Part shown: positions 1 to 8,031 of the stretch, piece after piece
Numbering within the stretch: the stretch's first letter is position 1
Layout: each line of letters starts with the position of its first letter
Virus record (IMG/VR): IMGVR_UViG_3300017989_000466
Span: 1 to 22,487 of that record
Origin: a virus
DNA: 22,487 bases
Strand: one strand, 5' to 3'
The notes under the pieces: model-generated
Told to the model about the DNA's origin: nothing
The model's database searches: none
The model's input: the letters and a program-made list of their open reading frames with translations, nothing else
Translations under genes and position numbers: made by a program

Positions 1-2
1 TA

Positions 3-2237
3 ACTGCTGATTATCTATACACGCAAAATAAAACATCTATCTCTGATGGTGCAACAGGAGCAACTGGTTCTATCGACGTGGGTACATTATTTACGGTAGG
101 TACTACTTCAACTTATGGAATTAGCTCTTCCGCTTTTGATACATACGATCCGTCTCTTAAATATGGAGGATTACATTACATAGTAACAAACAGCGGTGTA
201 ACCGGAGCTTCTCTTACTACTGCAGAAAAGAATGAATTGGTAAGTTTTGCAACCCCAAGTACAACGTCTTCCCCTTATTTAATAGGAACTGTTACTGGCC
301 TTTCCGGATTGACCGGTTCTGTTATAAACCAGTTTTCTGATAATGATCTGGTTAAACTTAAAATATCTGGCGCGATTCAAACTGGTGGACAAGTTTTATT
401 AACATGGACGCATCCACTCGATACAACTTCTTATGCAGCTCAGGGTATAAGCGTAACCCCATATACTGATTTAGTTGGTGCAACCTCTGGTAACATTTCA
501 TCTAACTACTATCAGTTAGCAGCTTCAGATTATTTAGATATAACTAGTGTTGATCCAGCAACCGGAGCAACTGCTGGAACACCTAATGATGTTTTAACTG
601 GCCAGTTATCAACAAACTTCTATCAAGATTTATTGTACGGTGAACTAGAAAATGGTGATACGGTTTGGACACAACCTACTCCTTCCTCAGGTCTGAGATA
701 CTTGTCTTATGAAACAACCGTAGATAGGGATCAGTTTAACGTTTCCTATGCCAGGGCATTTAACAACATAGCAAGACTAAGTCCAGACAATCTGGAAGAT
801 TATCCTGCTTTTGGTGGTGCTTATGCTTCTGATAATATTGGTTTACCTGTAGCTGGTAATAAAACTGATATTATATCTTCTGTTGGTTCAATCAATCAAT
901 TTGTAGATGTGATAACACAGATAGATCCAACAAACTTTACTATCTCTTCCATAGATAATCCGATTTCTGTTGGAGATCTCTTGGTCTCTACTGATTTAGA
1001 TATTTGTGAAACTGTCGGAAGTAATAGACAAAATAGACTTACCCGTGTTACTGCGGTAGCCCAAACCACAACATCGAATGTTGTTAGAGTTACTACAGCT
1101 AGGCCAGTTTACTACTATGCTGGAAGTCCAATCCAAGTACAGAAGTTTAAATCAATACCTCAATTTACAAGGTCTTTTGATTTCACTTACCTGCAAGGAT
1201 TTACCATGAGAGATTCTCATAGGCCAAATGGAACTGATGCTAGAGTTTCTGAATTGCTTGATGTAATGTACAATACAAACATTGCAGCAACCCTTGCTGC
1301 TAAGGATGTTATCTCCTTCAGATACATTGTAGATACGTTTAGCGGTCAAATCCTACCTAACTCAAAATACCAGTTAAGTAAACTTGCAATGATGAGACAA
1401 AAGGCTTTGGCCCTTATCAATGCTCCTTCTATGAGTCAGTTTAGGGCATCAACAGATCCTAGATTTACTGATGCTCCTACTCAAACAAATCCATACCCAT
1501 CTCTGAAGGCACAATACATTGCAGAAGGTGGTAACCTTTCGCTTAATCCTTCTTACACTTTCAGTTTACCTACTGAAGACCAAGGAGCTAAGTACGCAGC
1601 TTTCTATACCCCTTATTTGACACTAAGGGAGAATAATAGGAATATAAATGTACCTCCTGCAGCATACATCTCTAACAACTTTGTTAGAAAGTTTGCAAAC
1701 GGTGAGCCTTACAGTATTATTGCTGGACAGAAAAGAGGGGTAATTTCGGGGCAGAACCTAGTAGGTCTTGAATATGACTTTACTGATGACGATAGAGGTT
1801 GGTTAGAGCCAGTAGGTCTTAACCCTATAATTAAAAGGAGAGGCCTTGGTGTAGTTGTATTTGGAAACCAAACAGCATATCAAACAGTTAACTCTGCATT
1901 CAATTTAGTTCACGTTAGGGACCTTCTCATAAGTGTAGAGAATGATGTAGAGGAGATCATGTCTAATTACCTATTCGACTTTAATGAAGATTCGATTAGG
2001 CTAGAGATCAAGACTTTGGTTGACAACTACCTTGATGGTGTTAGAGCTGGCGGTGGTATTTATGCTTACCAGGTAATCATGGACTCTTCTAATAACCCAC
2101 CATCAATCATTGACCAAAATATTGGTATAATTGATGTGATCATCGAGCCTGCTAGAGGTATTCAGAAATTCATTAACAGAATTACTGTAACACGTACCGG
2201 AGGTATTGCTGCTGGTGGGTTTATCCAATTTGCTTAA
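3..2237 (+). CDS. 18: Tail sheath protein, gp18-like (5' end outside window)
   Basis: Contractile tail sheath subunit; it polymerises around the tail tube and contracts to drive the tube through the host envelope. The frame is open from base 3 onward with no stop, so the GTG at 78 is very unlikely to be the real start and the gene begins upstream of the window. 744 codons are visible, already longer than T4 gp18 (about 660 residues). The last 250 residues look like the conserved sheath C-terminal domain: a GLNPI segment, a region with VENDVEEIMSNYLFDFN, and a final EPARGIQKFINRI segment followed by a TRTGG beta strand. The N-terminal part is rich in Thr, Ser and Gly, as in the variable outer domains of sheaths. 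Two tube genes follow immediately, matching the T4 order 18-19. The sheath call is confident; the N-terminal limit is unknown. Confidence 0.9.
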   Translation, partial: TADYLYTQNKTSISDGATGATGSIDVGTLFTVGTTSTYGISSSAFDTYDPSLKYGGLHYIVTNSGVTGASLTTAEKNELVSFATPSTTSSPYLIGTVTGLSGLTGSVINQFSDNDLVKLKISGAIQTGGQVLLTWTHPLDTTSYAAQGISVTPYTDLVGATSGNISSNYYQLAASDYLDITSVDPATGATAGTPNDVLTGQLSTNFYQDLLYGELENGDTVWTQPTPSSGLRYLSYETTVDRDQFNVSYARAFNNIARLSPDNLEDYPAFGGAYASDNIGLPVAGNKTDIISSVGSINQFVDVITQIDPTNFTISSIDNPISVGDLLVSTDLDICETVGSNRQNRLTRVTAVAQTTTSNVVRVTTARPVYYYAGSPIQVQKFKSIPQFTRSFDFTYLQGFTMRDSHRPNGTDARVSELLDVMYNTNIAATLAAKDVISFRYIVDTFSGQILPNSKYQLSKLAMMRQKALALINAPSMSQFRASTDPRFTDAPTQTNPYPSLKAQYIAEGGNLSLNPSYTFSLPTEDQGAKYAAFYTPYLTLRENNRNINVPPAAYISNNFVRKFANGEPYSIIAGQKRGVISGQNLVGLEYDFTDDDRGWLEPVGLNPIIKRRGLGVVVFGNQTAYQTVNSAFNLVHVRDLLISVENDVEEIMSNYLFDFNEDSIRLEIKTLVDNYLDGVRAGGGIYAYQVIMDSSNNPPSIIDQNIGIIDVIIEPARGIQKFINRITVTRTGGIAAGGFIQFA

Positions 2238-2286
2238 TTTTAGAAAATAGGAAATTTGGATAAATATAAAAAAAGGATAAAAGTAA

Positions 2287-2841
2287 ATGGCTGGTTTACC
2301 GCATTATCAGAACTCAATTAACTCAGTAAATAAATTTGAGCCAGTTTACCTCAACCAATTCGAGGTAAATGTAGTTCCGCCAGCAGCAGTTGCTGGAGGA
2401 CCAGTTCTTTTGGAGCATGTTATTTCTGTTGATGGTTTGGAAGTTGATAAGAATCCGAGCTTCGTTTCTCAAAAATATAAATTTGCCAAGAGAAACTATG
2501 CTGGTGGTAAACCAGATACTACCACTCTTGATTTGGGTCTGAAATTTACTGTCAACCTGGACGATGCTAACTCGATGTATGTTTTTAAAACATTAAGACA
2601 GTGGACTGATTTGATTTACAATCCGTTGACGGGTGCGCAAGGAATTAAAGCAGATTATACAGGAACCATTGTAATTTCTATATTTAATAAGAATGGTGAT
2701 GTCTTTAGAAGGATTACCTTAAAGGACTGCTTCCCCCTTAAAGCTATAGATCCAATGGAACTAGAATATGTAAATGGAAACACCCTTTATGAGATCAGCA
2801 TGACTTGGGCGGTTGATTATTGGGACGACCTTTTCCTATAA
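2287..2841 (+). CDS. 19: Tail tube protein, gp19-like, copy A
   Basis: Tail tube subunit; stacked hexamers form the inner DNA conduit inside the sheath. The protein is 184 residues, close to T4 gp19 (163). It begins MAGLPHYQNS and has the family pattern of an N-terminal NQFEV strand, a central RQWTDLIYNPLTG segment and a C-terminal MTWAVDYWDDLFL, which resembles the ALDYW ending of T4 gp19. ATG 2287 follows an A-rich leader containing an AAGGA-like sequence about 9 bases upstream. It lies 49 bases after the sheath stop and 15 bases before a clear paralogue, so both are probably on one late transcript. The call is supported both by sequence pattern and by position after the sheath. Confidence 0.88.
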   Translation: MAGLPHYQNSINSVNKFEPVYLNQFEVNVVPPAAVAGGPVLLEHVISVDGLEVDKNPSFVSQKYKFAKRNYAGGKPDTTTLDLGLKFTVNLDDANSMYVFKTLRQWTDLIYNPLTGAQGIKADYTGTIVISIFNKNGDVFRRITLKDCFPLKAIDPMELEYVNGNTLYEISMTWAVDYWDDLFL

Positions 2842-2856
2842 AATAAATAAAAGTAG

Positions 2857-3435
2857 ATGGCAGGTTTACCACATTTTAATAATTCAAAGGCAGCGAGGAA
2901 TAATTACGAGCCGGTTTTCTTAAACCAGTTTGAGGTTATTATTACTCCCCCTAATGGTATAAATCTAGCAAATACTACATTCAATGGTGAGAGTATTCTA
3001 ACGCAGCAGGTGAAAAGTATTTCCGCATTGCAGGTTGATATTCAGCCATCTGATGCAGTTACTCAGTACTATAAGTTTGCTGAAAGAAGGTATTCTGGAG
3101 GTGAGCCTTCTACATCTGATGTCCAGTTCAACATGGATTTTGAGGTAAACCTTGACGATAATAATTCAATGACCCTGTATAAGATATTGAGACAGTGGTC
3201 AGATCTTATATACAACCCACTTACTGGAGCTATGGGTCTTAAGAGAGATTATGTTGGATCCATGGTGGTATCCGTTTTTAACAAGCAGGGCGATGTTTTT
3301 AGACGGATTACTCTAAACAATTGTTTTTTGGTTGAGCCCATTACACCAATGACTTTGTCTTACGATACCGGGGATGCTCTATACACTATTTCAACAACTT
3401 GGAAATCTGACTATTGGAATGATCTGTTCTTATAA
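2857..3435 (+). CDS. Tail tube protein, gp19-like, copy B (paralogue)
   Basis: Second tail-tube-type protein, 192 residues. It shares with copy A the start MAGLPH, the NQFEV strand, a KFAxRxYxGGxP segment, a VNLDDxNSM segment, RQWxDLIYNPLTGAxG, a VFNKxGDVFRRITL segment and the ending DYWxDLFL. The two differ mainly in a longer loop near residues 35-55 of copy B. Its leader is A-rich without a Shine-Dalgarno sequence. Family knowledge suggests two options: a mixed tube, or a specialised ring at the baseplate or tail terminus, as the second tube-type protein does in extracellular contractile injection systems. The sequence alone cannot decide which. It is intact and shows no sign of decay. Confidence 0.85.
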   Translation: MAGLPHFNNSKAARNNYEPVFLNQFEVIITPPNGINLANTTFNGESILTQQVKSISALQVDIQPSDAVTQYYKFAERRYSGGEPSTSDVQFNMDFEVNLDDNNSMTLYKILRQWSDLIYNPLTGAMGLKRDYVGSMVVSVFNKQGDVFRRITLNNCFLVEPITPMTLSYDTGDALYTISTTWKSDYWNDLFL

Positions 3436-3489
3436 TCGGAACTTAGCTTAATCTTTTTTGTATAATTCTTGGTTTTCCTAACCTAGTGG

Positions 3490-3498
3490 TATATAAAG
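3490..3498 (+). promoter_or_regulatory. Candidate late promoter element, TATATAAAG
   Basis: An isolated TATATAAAG lies in the 66-base gap after tail tube B and ends four bases before the ATG at 3502. It resembles the T4 late element TATAAATA and similar elements before 4729, 9506, 11882 and 14848. Its closeness to the start codon would imply a very short or absent leader. The role is inferred from recurrence only. Confidence 0.35.
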
Positions 3499-3501
3499 AA
3501 A

Positions 3502-4533
3502 ATGTCAAACATGTCTGATAAAAATCTATCCCCTGAGGAGATCCTTAGGGAAAAAGAAATTTCTGGTGGGATTGTTTATGACGATCCGAATGGTTTAAAT
3601 TTGGATACTGAACTTCCAGATAAAGTTTATCCTGATGCTCCGCTGAAAAAAGATGTACCTAGTGAGCCCATATTAAAAGAGGAAGCACATAAACCCTTGG
3701 ATCTGGGTTGGAAAAACTTACCTGTGGGTATGCTCCCTTCTCAGGGCCTTTTTTATCCTGATGGAACTAGAATAGCAATAAGGCCAGCTGAGGTAAAAGA
3801 AATTAGACAATTCTCTACTATCGACGAGGACGATATGCTCGACATCGACGACAAACTTAATTTTGTTTTGGATTCTTGCTGTCGTATAAAATTTGACGAT
3901 AATGGGGTTGTCTCATATAAAGATCTGAAACAAGAGGATAGATTCTTTATTATTATGGCCATTAGGGATCTTACATTTGTCAAGGGAGAGAATAGAATAA
4001 TTGTTAATCCCGAAGGAGGCTGTACAACCAAGGGATGCAGTGGTATGGAAGGTATTGAACTTAGAACCGGGGTTTTAAGCAACTATGAGATCAATGAAAA
4101 TCTTAAAAAATACTACTCTCATACTGAGAGATGTTTTGTATTCCCAATAAGGAGGATAGGTAAAACTATCAAAATGACTCCTCCCTCAATAGGTGTTACT
4201 AAAGCAATTTCTTCTTTTGTAAGAGAGGCTGTTAAAAGAGGGGATGAAGTCGACGAAAGCTTTATTAAAATTGCCCCTTTTTATCTGAGTGAATGGAGAG
4301 GCTTGGATTACTTCAAAATAAAAGAGTCAATGGTCTCCTCAGCTGAAGAATGGACTAAAGAGGAATTTTCAGCCTACTTTGAATTGGCTGAAAGGATTAA
4401 AATAGGTACTAAACTTAAAATTAGAGTCAAGTGTGATTCGTGCGGTGATGGGGAGGTCACCGCCCCAATTTACTTTCCCTCCGGGTTCAGATCTCTTTTC
4501 GTTATTTCAGATATCTTTAGAGAATTATTTTGA
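3502..4533 (+). CDS. 26: gp26-like baseplate/tail assembly protein with Cys-rich C-terminus
   Basis: A 343-residue protein related in pattern to the T4 gp26-type baseplate family (tail-assembly chaperone-like). The first ~75 residues are acidic and low in complexity. Residues 75-120 carry a GMLPSQGLFYPDGTRIAIRP segment typical of the family's first beta hairpin. Cysteines occur at 174/179 (CTTKGC) and near the C-terminus at 311/314 (CDSC), the latter followed by a short FPSGFRSLF tail like the ends of gp26-type proteins. The final 101 bases overlap another frame whose product resembles gp51. ATG 3502 is used, with a second in-frame ATG at 3511. A tape-measure-like gene comes next, so a chaperone role for tape-measure folding is plausible. 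Family assignment is moderate; the exact function is inferred. Confidence 0.6.
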   Translation: MSNMSDKNLSPEEILREKEISGGIVYDDPNGLNLDTELPDKVYPDAPLKKDVPSEPILKEEAHKPLDLGWKNLPVGMLPSQGLFYPDGTRIAIRPAEVKEIRQFSTIDEDDMLDIDDKLNFVLDSCCRIKFDDNGVVSYKDLKQEDRFFIIMAIRDLTFVKGENRIIVNPEGGCTTKGCSGMEGIELRTGVLSNYEINENLKKYYSHTERCFVFPIRRIGKTIKMTPPSIGVTKAISSFVREAVKRGDEVDESFIKIAPFYLSEWRGLDYFKIKESMVSSAEEWTKEEFSAYFELAERIKIGTKLKIRVKCDSCGDGEVTAPIYFPSGFRSLFVISDIFRELF

Positions 4534-4705
4534 CCTTAAATTCAGGCTGTGGAAAGAGCATGGGTTAGATCCAGCTTGGCTTGAATCCATTCCTTTTTAC
4601 GAATACCAAATCTGGCTTGATAAATTGAATGATGCTGTAGAAAGGGAGAACAAGAAGAAACTCGAGGAAAGCGGACAGACTGAGGTGTTTAGCTTTAGTA
4701 AGTGA
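4448..4705 (+). CDS. 51: gp51-like tail chaperone segment, possibly made by frameshift
   Basis: Short reading frame overlapping the end of the gp26-like gene in the +1 (equivalently -2) frame. The convincing protein-like part starts after the overlap: SLENYFDLKFRLWKEHG, then WLESIPFYEYQIWLDKL, then a charged helix EREN. This resembles the small gp51-type helical protein that follows gp26 in T4. The frame is open from the stop at 4403, so GTG 4433 or ATG 4448 could start it. Neither has a Shine-Dalgarno sequence, and the residues they would add (GRSPPQFTFPPG) look like an out-of-frame shadow. No start codon lies near the beginning of the conserved part. It may therefore be translated as a gp26-gp51 fusion by +1 or -2 frameshifting, analogous to lambda G/GT or Mu. 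Confidence 0.55.
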   Translation: MGRSPPQFTFPPGSDLFSLFQISLENYFDLKFRLWKEHGLDPAWLESIPFYEYQIWLDKLNDAVERENKKKLEESGQTEVFSFSK

Positions 4706-4720
4706 TTACCACATTAGAAG

Positions 4721-4728
4721 ATATATAG
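4721..4728 (+). promoter_or_regulatory. Candidate late promoter element, ATATATAG
   Basis: ATATATAG directly abuts the TTG at 4729. The same octamer is found at 9475-9482 and 11852-11859, each time in an intergenic leader. It is a candidate core for the gp55-like sigma factor. If so, the tape-measure-like gene might really begin downstream, for example at GTG 4750. Confidence 0.35.
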
Positions 4729-6279
4729 TTGGAAATAAAAACCCTTTTTGTGGCTGATTCCGACAAAATTCTCAAAGAACTAAGTAACTTAAGTAGCAAC
4801 TTTGATTTACTTTACAAAGAACTTAAAGAGTCTACAAGATCTAATATTGAATCCTCGGATCAAGTAAGGGATCTTGTTTCTCAGATTAAGGATGGTAATC
4901 TTCCGGATGGTGAGGACCTAAAAGGTATATTTGAGGGCTTCACTAAATCTTTTTCTAAAAGTCTCACGGAGCAAAATAGCCAACTCCTTAATGGATTAAC
5001 GGATAAGATTTCACAGTCTTTTACTGGATCCGTCTCAGATTTTCTTGGTAACGTTCCACAACAAATAGCACAAGTAAAATCTGGGGAAATGCCAGACTTT
5101 AATTCCCTACTTGGAGGAGATACTATAAAGGGTATTGTATCAAATGCAGCTTCTATGATACCAGGCTTGGCTGAAGGCGGGACTATAGAAAGCAATGGCA
5201 TAGCTGTAGTTGGCGAAAAAGGTCCTGAGCTTGTTGAGCTCAAATCCGGGGACAAAGTAAGAACTCCGGAAGAGCAACTGATGGAGATGATGCTTCTGGA
5301 GGAAAGGGAAAAAAATGAAAAACTAGGAAGAATTAGAAGTTCTGGTTCTAACGAAAGAGAAACAACTGAAATTGGAAAAATAGGAAATACTGGAAGAGCT
5401 GGCTCTATAGAGGAGGGGATAGTAGAAAACGGAAAGATGGAAAACCTCAGAAGATTCTTACCTACTGAAGAGGAGATAGAAGCTTACCGTAAAATGCTGC
5501 TAGAAAGTGACCCAGAGTTTTATTCAGACCCTGATGAATTGCAGGAAGAGCTAAATTATTTTAGATCTCCAGAAGGATATGAATTAGAAACTAGGGAAAC
5601 GATGACCCTAGAAGATATAAATAAGCTTAGCAGTCCGGTTACCCGTGAAGGAATGGATAACGCGGAGGGAAATTTTAAATCCTCCATTCCTGAAATTTTT
5701 GGGGAGCTACCAAATCTTACCAATTTCATAAATCCCCTACTAAAAGAAAATTCGGAATTTACATTACCAAAAGAAGCATCAACCATTTCTACCCCAGATA
5801 GGATTGAAGATTCTGTTGGGGATGAGGGTAGCTCAAAATTAAAGGATCTATTTGGGAGAGCAAAAGAGATGGCCCAGGAAAAGCTAAAAGAAGCTCAATC
5901 AAAAGTTACCTCTTCGGTTTCTACTAGCGTTTCTGAACTTAAAGAAAAAGTTCCCTCTTTACAACCTAAAAATTCTGCCGAAGAAATAAGAGCGCAAGTG
6001 GAAGAAAGGGTTTCTGAGATTAAGGAATCGATGAGTAAAGCTTCTGGTGGAAATTTCCCAGAAGCAGTTAACACCTCTTCAAAAAATGCTGCGGGTAATT
6101 CTTCAGCAAGGAAAAAAGATGTTCAATCTGGTATCAATACAAATAGTGTAGGTAATGGTCTATCCTCAGAGGACTTTAAAGAAATGAAATCCCTTCTTGC
6201 TGCAATATATCAAACCCTCAGGGGACCTTTAACAATTGCAAACGATGTGCCCTTTAGGCCCAATTCCAATAATTTCTAA
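4729..6279 (+). CDS. Tape-measure-like tail protein
   Basis: A 516-residue protein placed directly after the gp26/gp51-like pair, where tape-measure proteins are commonly found. Residues 10-110 are helical and coiled-coil-like. Residues 148-175 carry LAEGGTIESNGIAVV followed by GEKGPELVEL, a motif well known near the C-terminal part of many phage tape-measure proteins. The rest is very rich in Glu, Lys and Ser, with long helices (around 380-450), and ends in a short ordered stretch. The size is near T4 gp29 (590), but the GEKGPEL motif lies in the first third rather than near the end, which is odd. TTG 4729 is the first possible start after an in-frame stop at 4726; GTG 4750 is an alternative. 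Function is inferred from the motif and position. Confidence 0.5.
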   Translation: MEIKTLFVADSDKILKELSNLSSNFDLLYKELKESTRSNIESSDQVRDLVSQIKDGNLPDGEDLKGIFEGFTKSFSKSLTEQNSQLLNGLTDKISQSFTGSVSDFLGNVPQQIAQVKSGEMPDFNSLLGGDTIKGIVSNAASMIPGLAEGGTIESNGIAVVGEKGPELVELKSGDKVRTPEEQLMEMMLLEEREKNEKLGRIRSSGSNERETTEIGKIGNTGRAGSIEEGIVENGKMENLRRFLPTEEEIEAYRKMLLESDPEFYSDPDELQEELNYFRSPEGYELETRETMTLEDINKLSSPVTREGMDNAEGNFKSSIPEIFGELPNLTNFINPLLKENSEFTLPKEASTISTPDRIEDSVGDEGSSKLKDLFGRAKEMAQEKLKEAQSKVTSSVSTSVSELKEKVPSLQPKNSAEEIRAQVEERVSEIKESMSKASGGNFPEAVNTSSKNAAGNSSARKKDVQSGINTNSVGNGLSSEDFKEMKSLLAAIYQTLRGPLTIANDVPFRPNSNNF

Positions 6280-6322
6280 TAATTGTTTATAACTTTCATT
6301 TTTTCCAAACGGGAGAAAATCT

Positions 6323-6330
6323 TATATTTG
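6323..6330 (+). promoter_or_regulatory. Candidate Bacteroidota-type -7 element (TATATTTG)
   Basis: TATATTTG matches the Bacteroidota primary-sigma core TANNTTTG and lies in the 85-base gap before the dCMP deaminase. No convincing -33 TTG is seen at the right distance, so the call is weak. Confidence 0.25.
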
Positions 6331-6364
6331 TTTCACAACTACTTTTTTTTAAACCGAACCGTCC

Positions 6365-6922
6365 ATGGAGGAAACATTTATCGATTCTGAAATTTTTTTT
6401 TCTAGTGAATCTTTAGCTCAGGGTGATTTTTGGATAGCCAATCCCCCACTTAATAAAGTTGCAACCTCAACAAATAATTTTGATGAAATAAGCGAAACCT
6501 TTTATTCCTTGAAGGATAGGAAGATGGACAGGGTCTATCTAGAAATGGCAAAGGTGTGGGCAACAAATTCTTACTGTGAGCGAATGAAGGTAGGAAGCTT
6601 AATAGTTAAGGATAAGTCTATTATCTCGGACGGATATAACGGATCTCCAACTGGATTTCCTAATATCTGCGAGGATTCCTCACACGTTACTCTTCCCCAC
6701 GTTCTGCATGCGGAAGCTAACGCGATTACTAAATTGGCCAAGAGTACCCAAAGTTCAGATGGAGCTACACTTTATGTTACAGTTTCTCCGTGCTTTGAAT
6801 GCTCAAAATTAATAATCCAGAGCGGGATAAAAAGACTGGTGTTCAAGGAGTTATATAGAAAACTTGAATCGCTTAAATTTTTGTTCGACGCAGGAATTGA
6901 GATTGTCAGGTTTAATAAATAG
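6365..6922 (+). CDS. Deoxycytidylate (dCMP) deaminase
   Basis: Zinc-dependent deaminase converting dCMP to dUMP, which feeds thymidylate synthesis during phage replication. The catalytic core starts near residue 54 (MDRVYLEMAKVWA) and shows GSLIVKDKSIISDGYNGSP, the HAE zinc/catalytic motif (H115, E117) and the PCFEC motif (C143, C146). A Cys/His-containing loop before HAE (C102, H107) resembles that of T4-type dCMP deaminases. The protein is 185 residues, typical for the family. The first ~53 residues form an acidic and aromatic extension not needed for the core. The internal ATG at codon 54 is a possible alternative start, but the upstream ATG after the intergenic gap keeps the frame open. 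The neighbouring gene is an ECF-like sigma factor. The deaminase call is confident; substrate choice (dCMP rather than another deoxynucleotide) is by family resemblance. Confidence 0.88.
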   Translation: MEETFIDSEIFFSSESLAQGDFWIANPPLNKVATSTNNFDEISETFYSLKDRKMDRVYLEMAKVWATNSYCERMKVGSLIVKDKSIISDGYNGSPTGFPNICEDSSHVTLPHVLHAEANAITKLAKSTQSSDGATLYVTVSPCFECSKLIIQSGIKRLVFKELYRKLESLKFLFDAGIEIVRFNK

Positions 6923-6952
6923 GGGTTAAAAGGAATTTACTAAGGGGAATAA

Positions 6953-7570
6953 ATGGCAAAAGAAAAAAACATACAGGTCCTAGCTGAGAGCTTTATACAG
7001 ACTAGGGCTGAGAGGGAATTTAAGTCTCTCTATGAAAGAGTAAAACCAGGTATACTTAATCACTGTTACGGAATTCTTAAGGACTTCGAATTAGCTGAGG
7101 ATGCATTTTTAAATGCTATGTCTAAAGTATGGCAGAAAATCGATCAGTATGATAGCGACAGAGGTAATTTCTCAACTTGGTGTTATAATATCGCTAGAAA
7201 TGAATCCTTGCTTCTATTAAAAAGTAGAAAGCGTTACATTTCACAAACTTCTGAAGAGATGGAATACACCTCAGCAAAGGCGGAGGAAAAAAATCCATCT
7301 TATGATATTGAGGAAGATCCTCTTTGGGATTTCTTATGTGGTGGAAGTGACATTGATGACGTATACGAACAAGTTATCGATGAGATTAAGGAACTTCCAG
7401 AGATCTACCGGGATATAATGATTGATCGCGAAATTAATGGAATGAAATACAAAGATATCGCGGACAAGTACAATATTAAAAAGAGGTCTATTGCTACCAG
7501 AATACGTAGGGCCAGAACCAAAATTCGTAAGAAAATGGAAGATGCAATGGGAAAATCTGATTTCAAGTGA
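6953..7570 (+). CDS. ECF-like RNA polymerase sigma factor
   Basis: A 205-residue sigma-70-family protein with an extracytoplasmic-function (group 4) layout. Region 2 spans about 20-95: KPGILNHCYGILKDFELAED, a W60 QKIDQYDS stretch and the GNFSTWCYNIARNESL helix. An acidic linker follows (about 100-135, with EEDPLWDFL). Region 4 spans about 140-195: LPEIYRDIMIDREI, then KYKDIADKYNIKKRSIATR as the helix-turn-helix and a basic IRRARTKIRKK end. The ATG follows an AAGGGG sequence at a good Shine-Dalgarno distance. The stop overlaps the start of the next gene. No anti-sigma gene is evident, although a small membrane protein follows. It probably redirects host RNA polymerase to a class of phage promoters; which class is unknown. 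Confidence 0.82.
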   Translation: MAKEKNIQVLAESFIQTRAEREFKSLYERVKPGILNHCYGILKDFELAEDAFLNAMSKVWQKIDQYDSDRGNFSTWCYNIARNESLLLLKSRKRYISQTSEEMEYTSAKAEEKNPSYDIEEDPLWDFLCGGSDIDDVYEQVIDEIKELPEIYRDIMIDREINGMKYKDIADKYNIKKRSIATRIRRARTKIRKKMEDAMGKSDFK

Positions 7571-8031
7571 TGTGGAATATATTAGCAATATTTAGAATTT
7601 TCAAAGTCCTGAAGGAGCTTAGGATCTATTCGCAGTATAGATCTACCGTTAAAGAAGAAAGCATGAACTCCCCATTCTGGACAAGACTCAGACTTAGGTA
7701 CGATTGGCTTAGGAGGATCTATACCGTGGTTAATTTACCGCCAGAGGTTACAATGTCTCGAGAGTTTCCTGTAGATGCTAGACCTGCATACGTTTTTGAA
7801 GAACTTAAGGGAGTAAACGACTATCTCACCAAATTGAATCTTCAGGAGATCATTACTCCAGTTCTTAAGCCATTACCAGAAACAAACGGTGATTCTTATT
7901 TGGTAGTCTATTATTTCTTTTTCCGTTATCTCTCCTGGATATGGATATTCAGGTTTCTATTAGAGGTTGTAGGAATCACATTACTAGTTGTTAATTGGAA
8001 TTTTTTGATAAGTTATTTTGGATTTGGTTAA
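7570..8031 (+). CDS. Hypothetical membrane protein
   Basis: Unrecognised 153-residue protein. ATG 7570 overlaps the TGA of the sigma gene (TGATG); GTG 7567 one codon earlier is possible but less likely. The N-terminal part is basic and amphipathic, with several Arg/Tyr-rich helices. The C-terminal ~45 residues contain one or two hydrophobic segments (VVYYFFFRYLSWIWIF and FLLEVVGITLLVV), so the C-terminus is probably membrane-anchored. Translational coupling to the sigma factor raises the possibility of a membrane-bound regulator of that sigma, but no anti-sigma domain is visible and this is speculation. Its end overlaps the next gene by 14 bases. Confidence 0.6.
   Translation: MWNILAIFRIFKVLKELRIYSQYRSTVKEESMNSPFWTRLRLRYDWLRRIYTVVNLPPEVTMSREFPVDARPAYVFEELKGVNDYLTKLNLQEIITPVLKPLPETNGDSYLVVYYFFFRYLSWIWIFRFLLEVVGITLLVVNWNFLISYFGFG

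Noticed and set aside
78-80. GTG as start of the sheath gene
   Set aside because: The frame is open back to base 3 with Thr/Ser/Gly-rich sequence like the rest of the domain; the gene is cut by the window edge.
3753-5255. Minus-strand open frames at 3753-4082 and 4881-5255
   Set aside because: Antisense shadows of the gp26-like and tape-measure-like genes; Ser/Pro/Leu-rich composition mirrors the codon use of the + strand.
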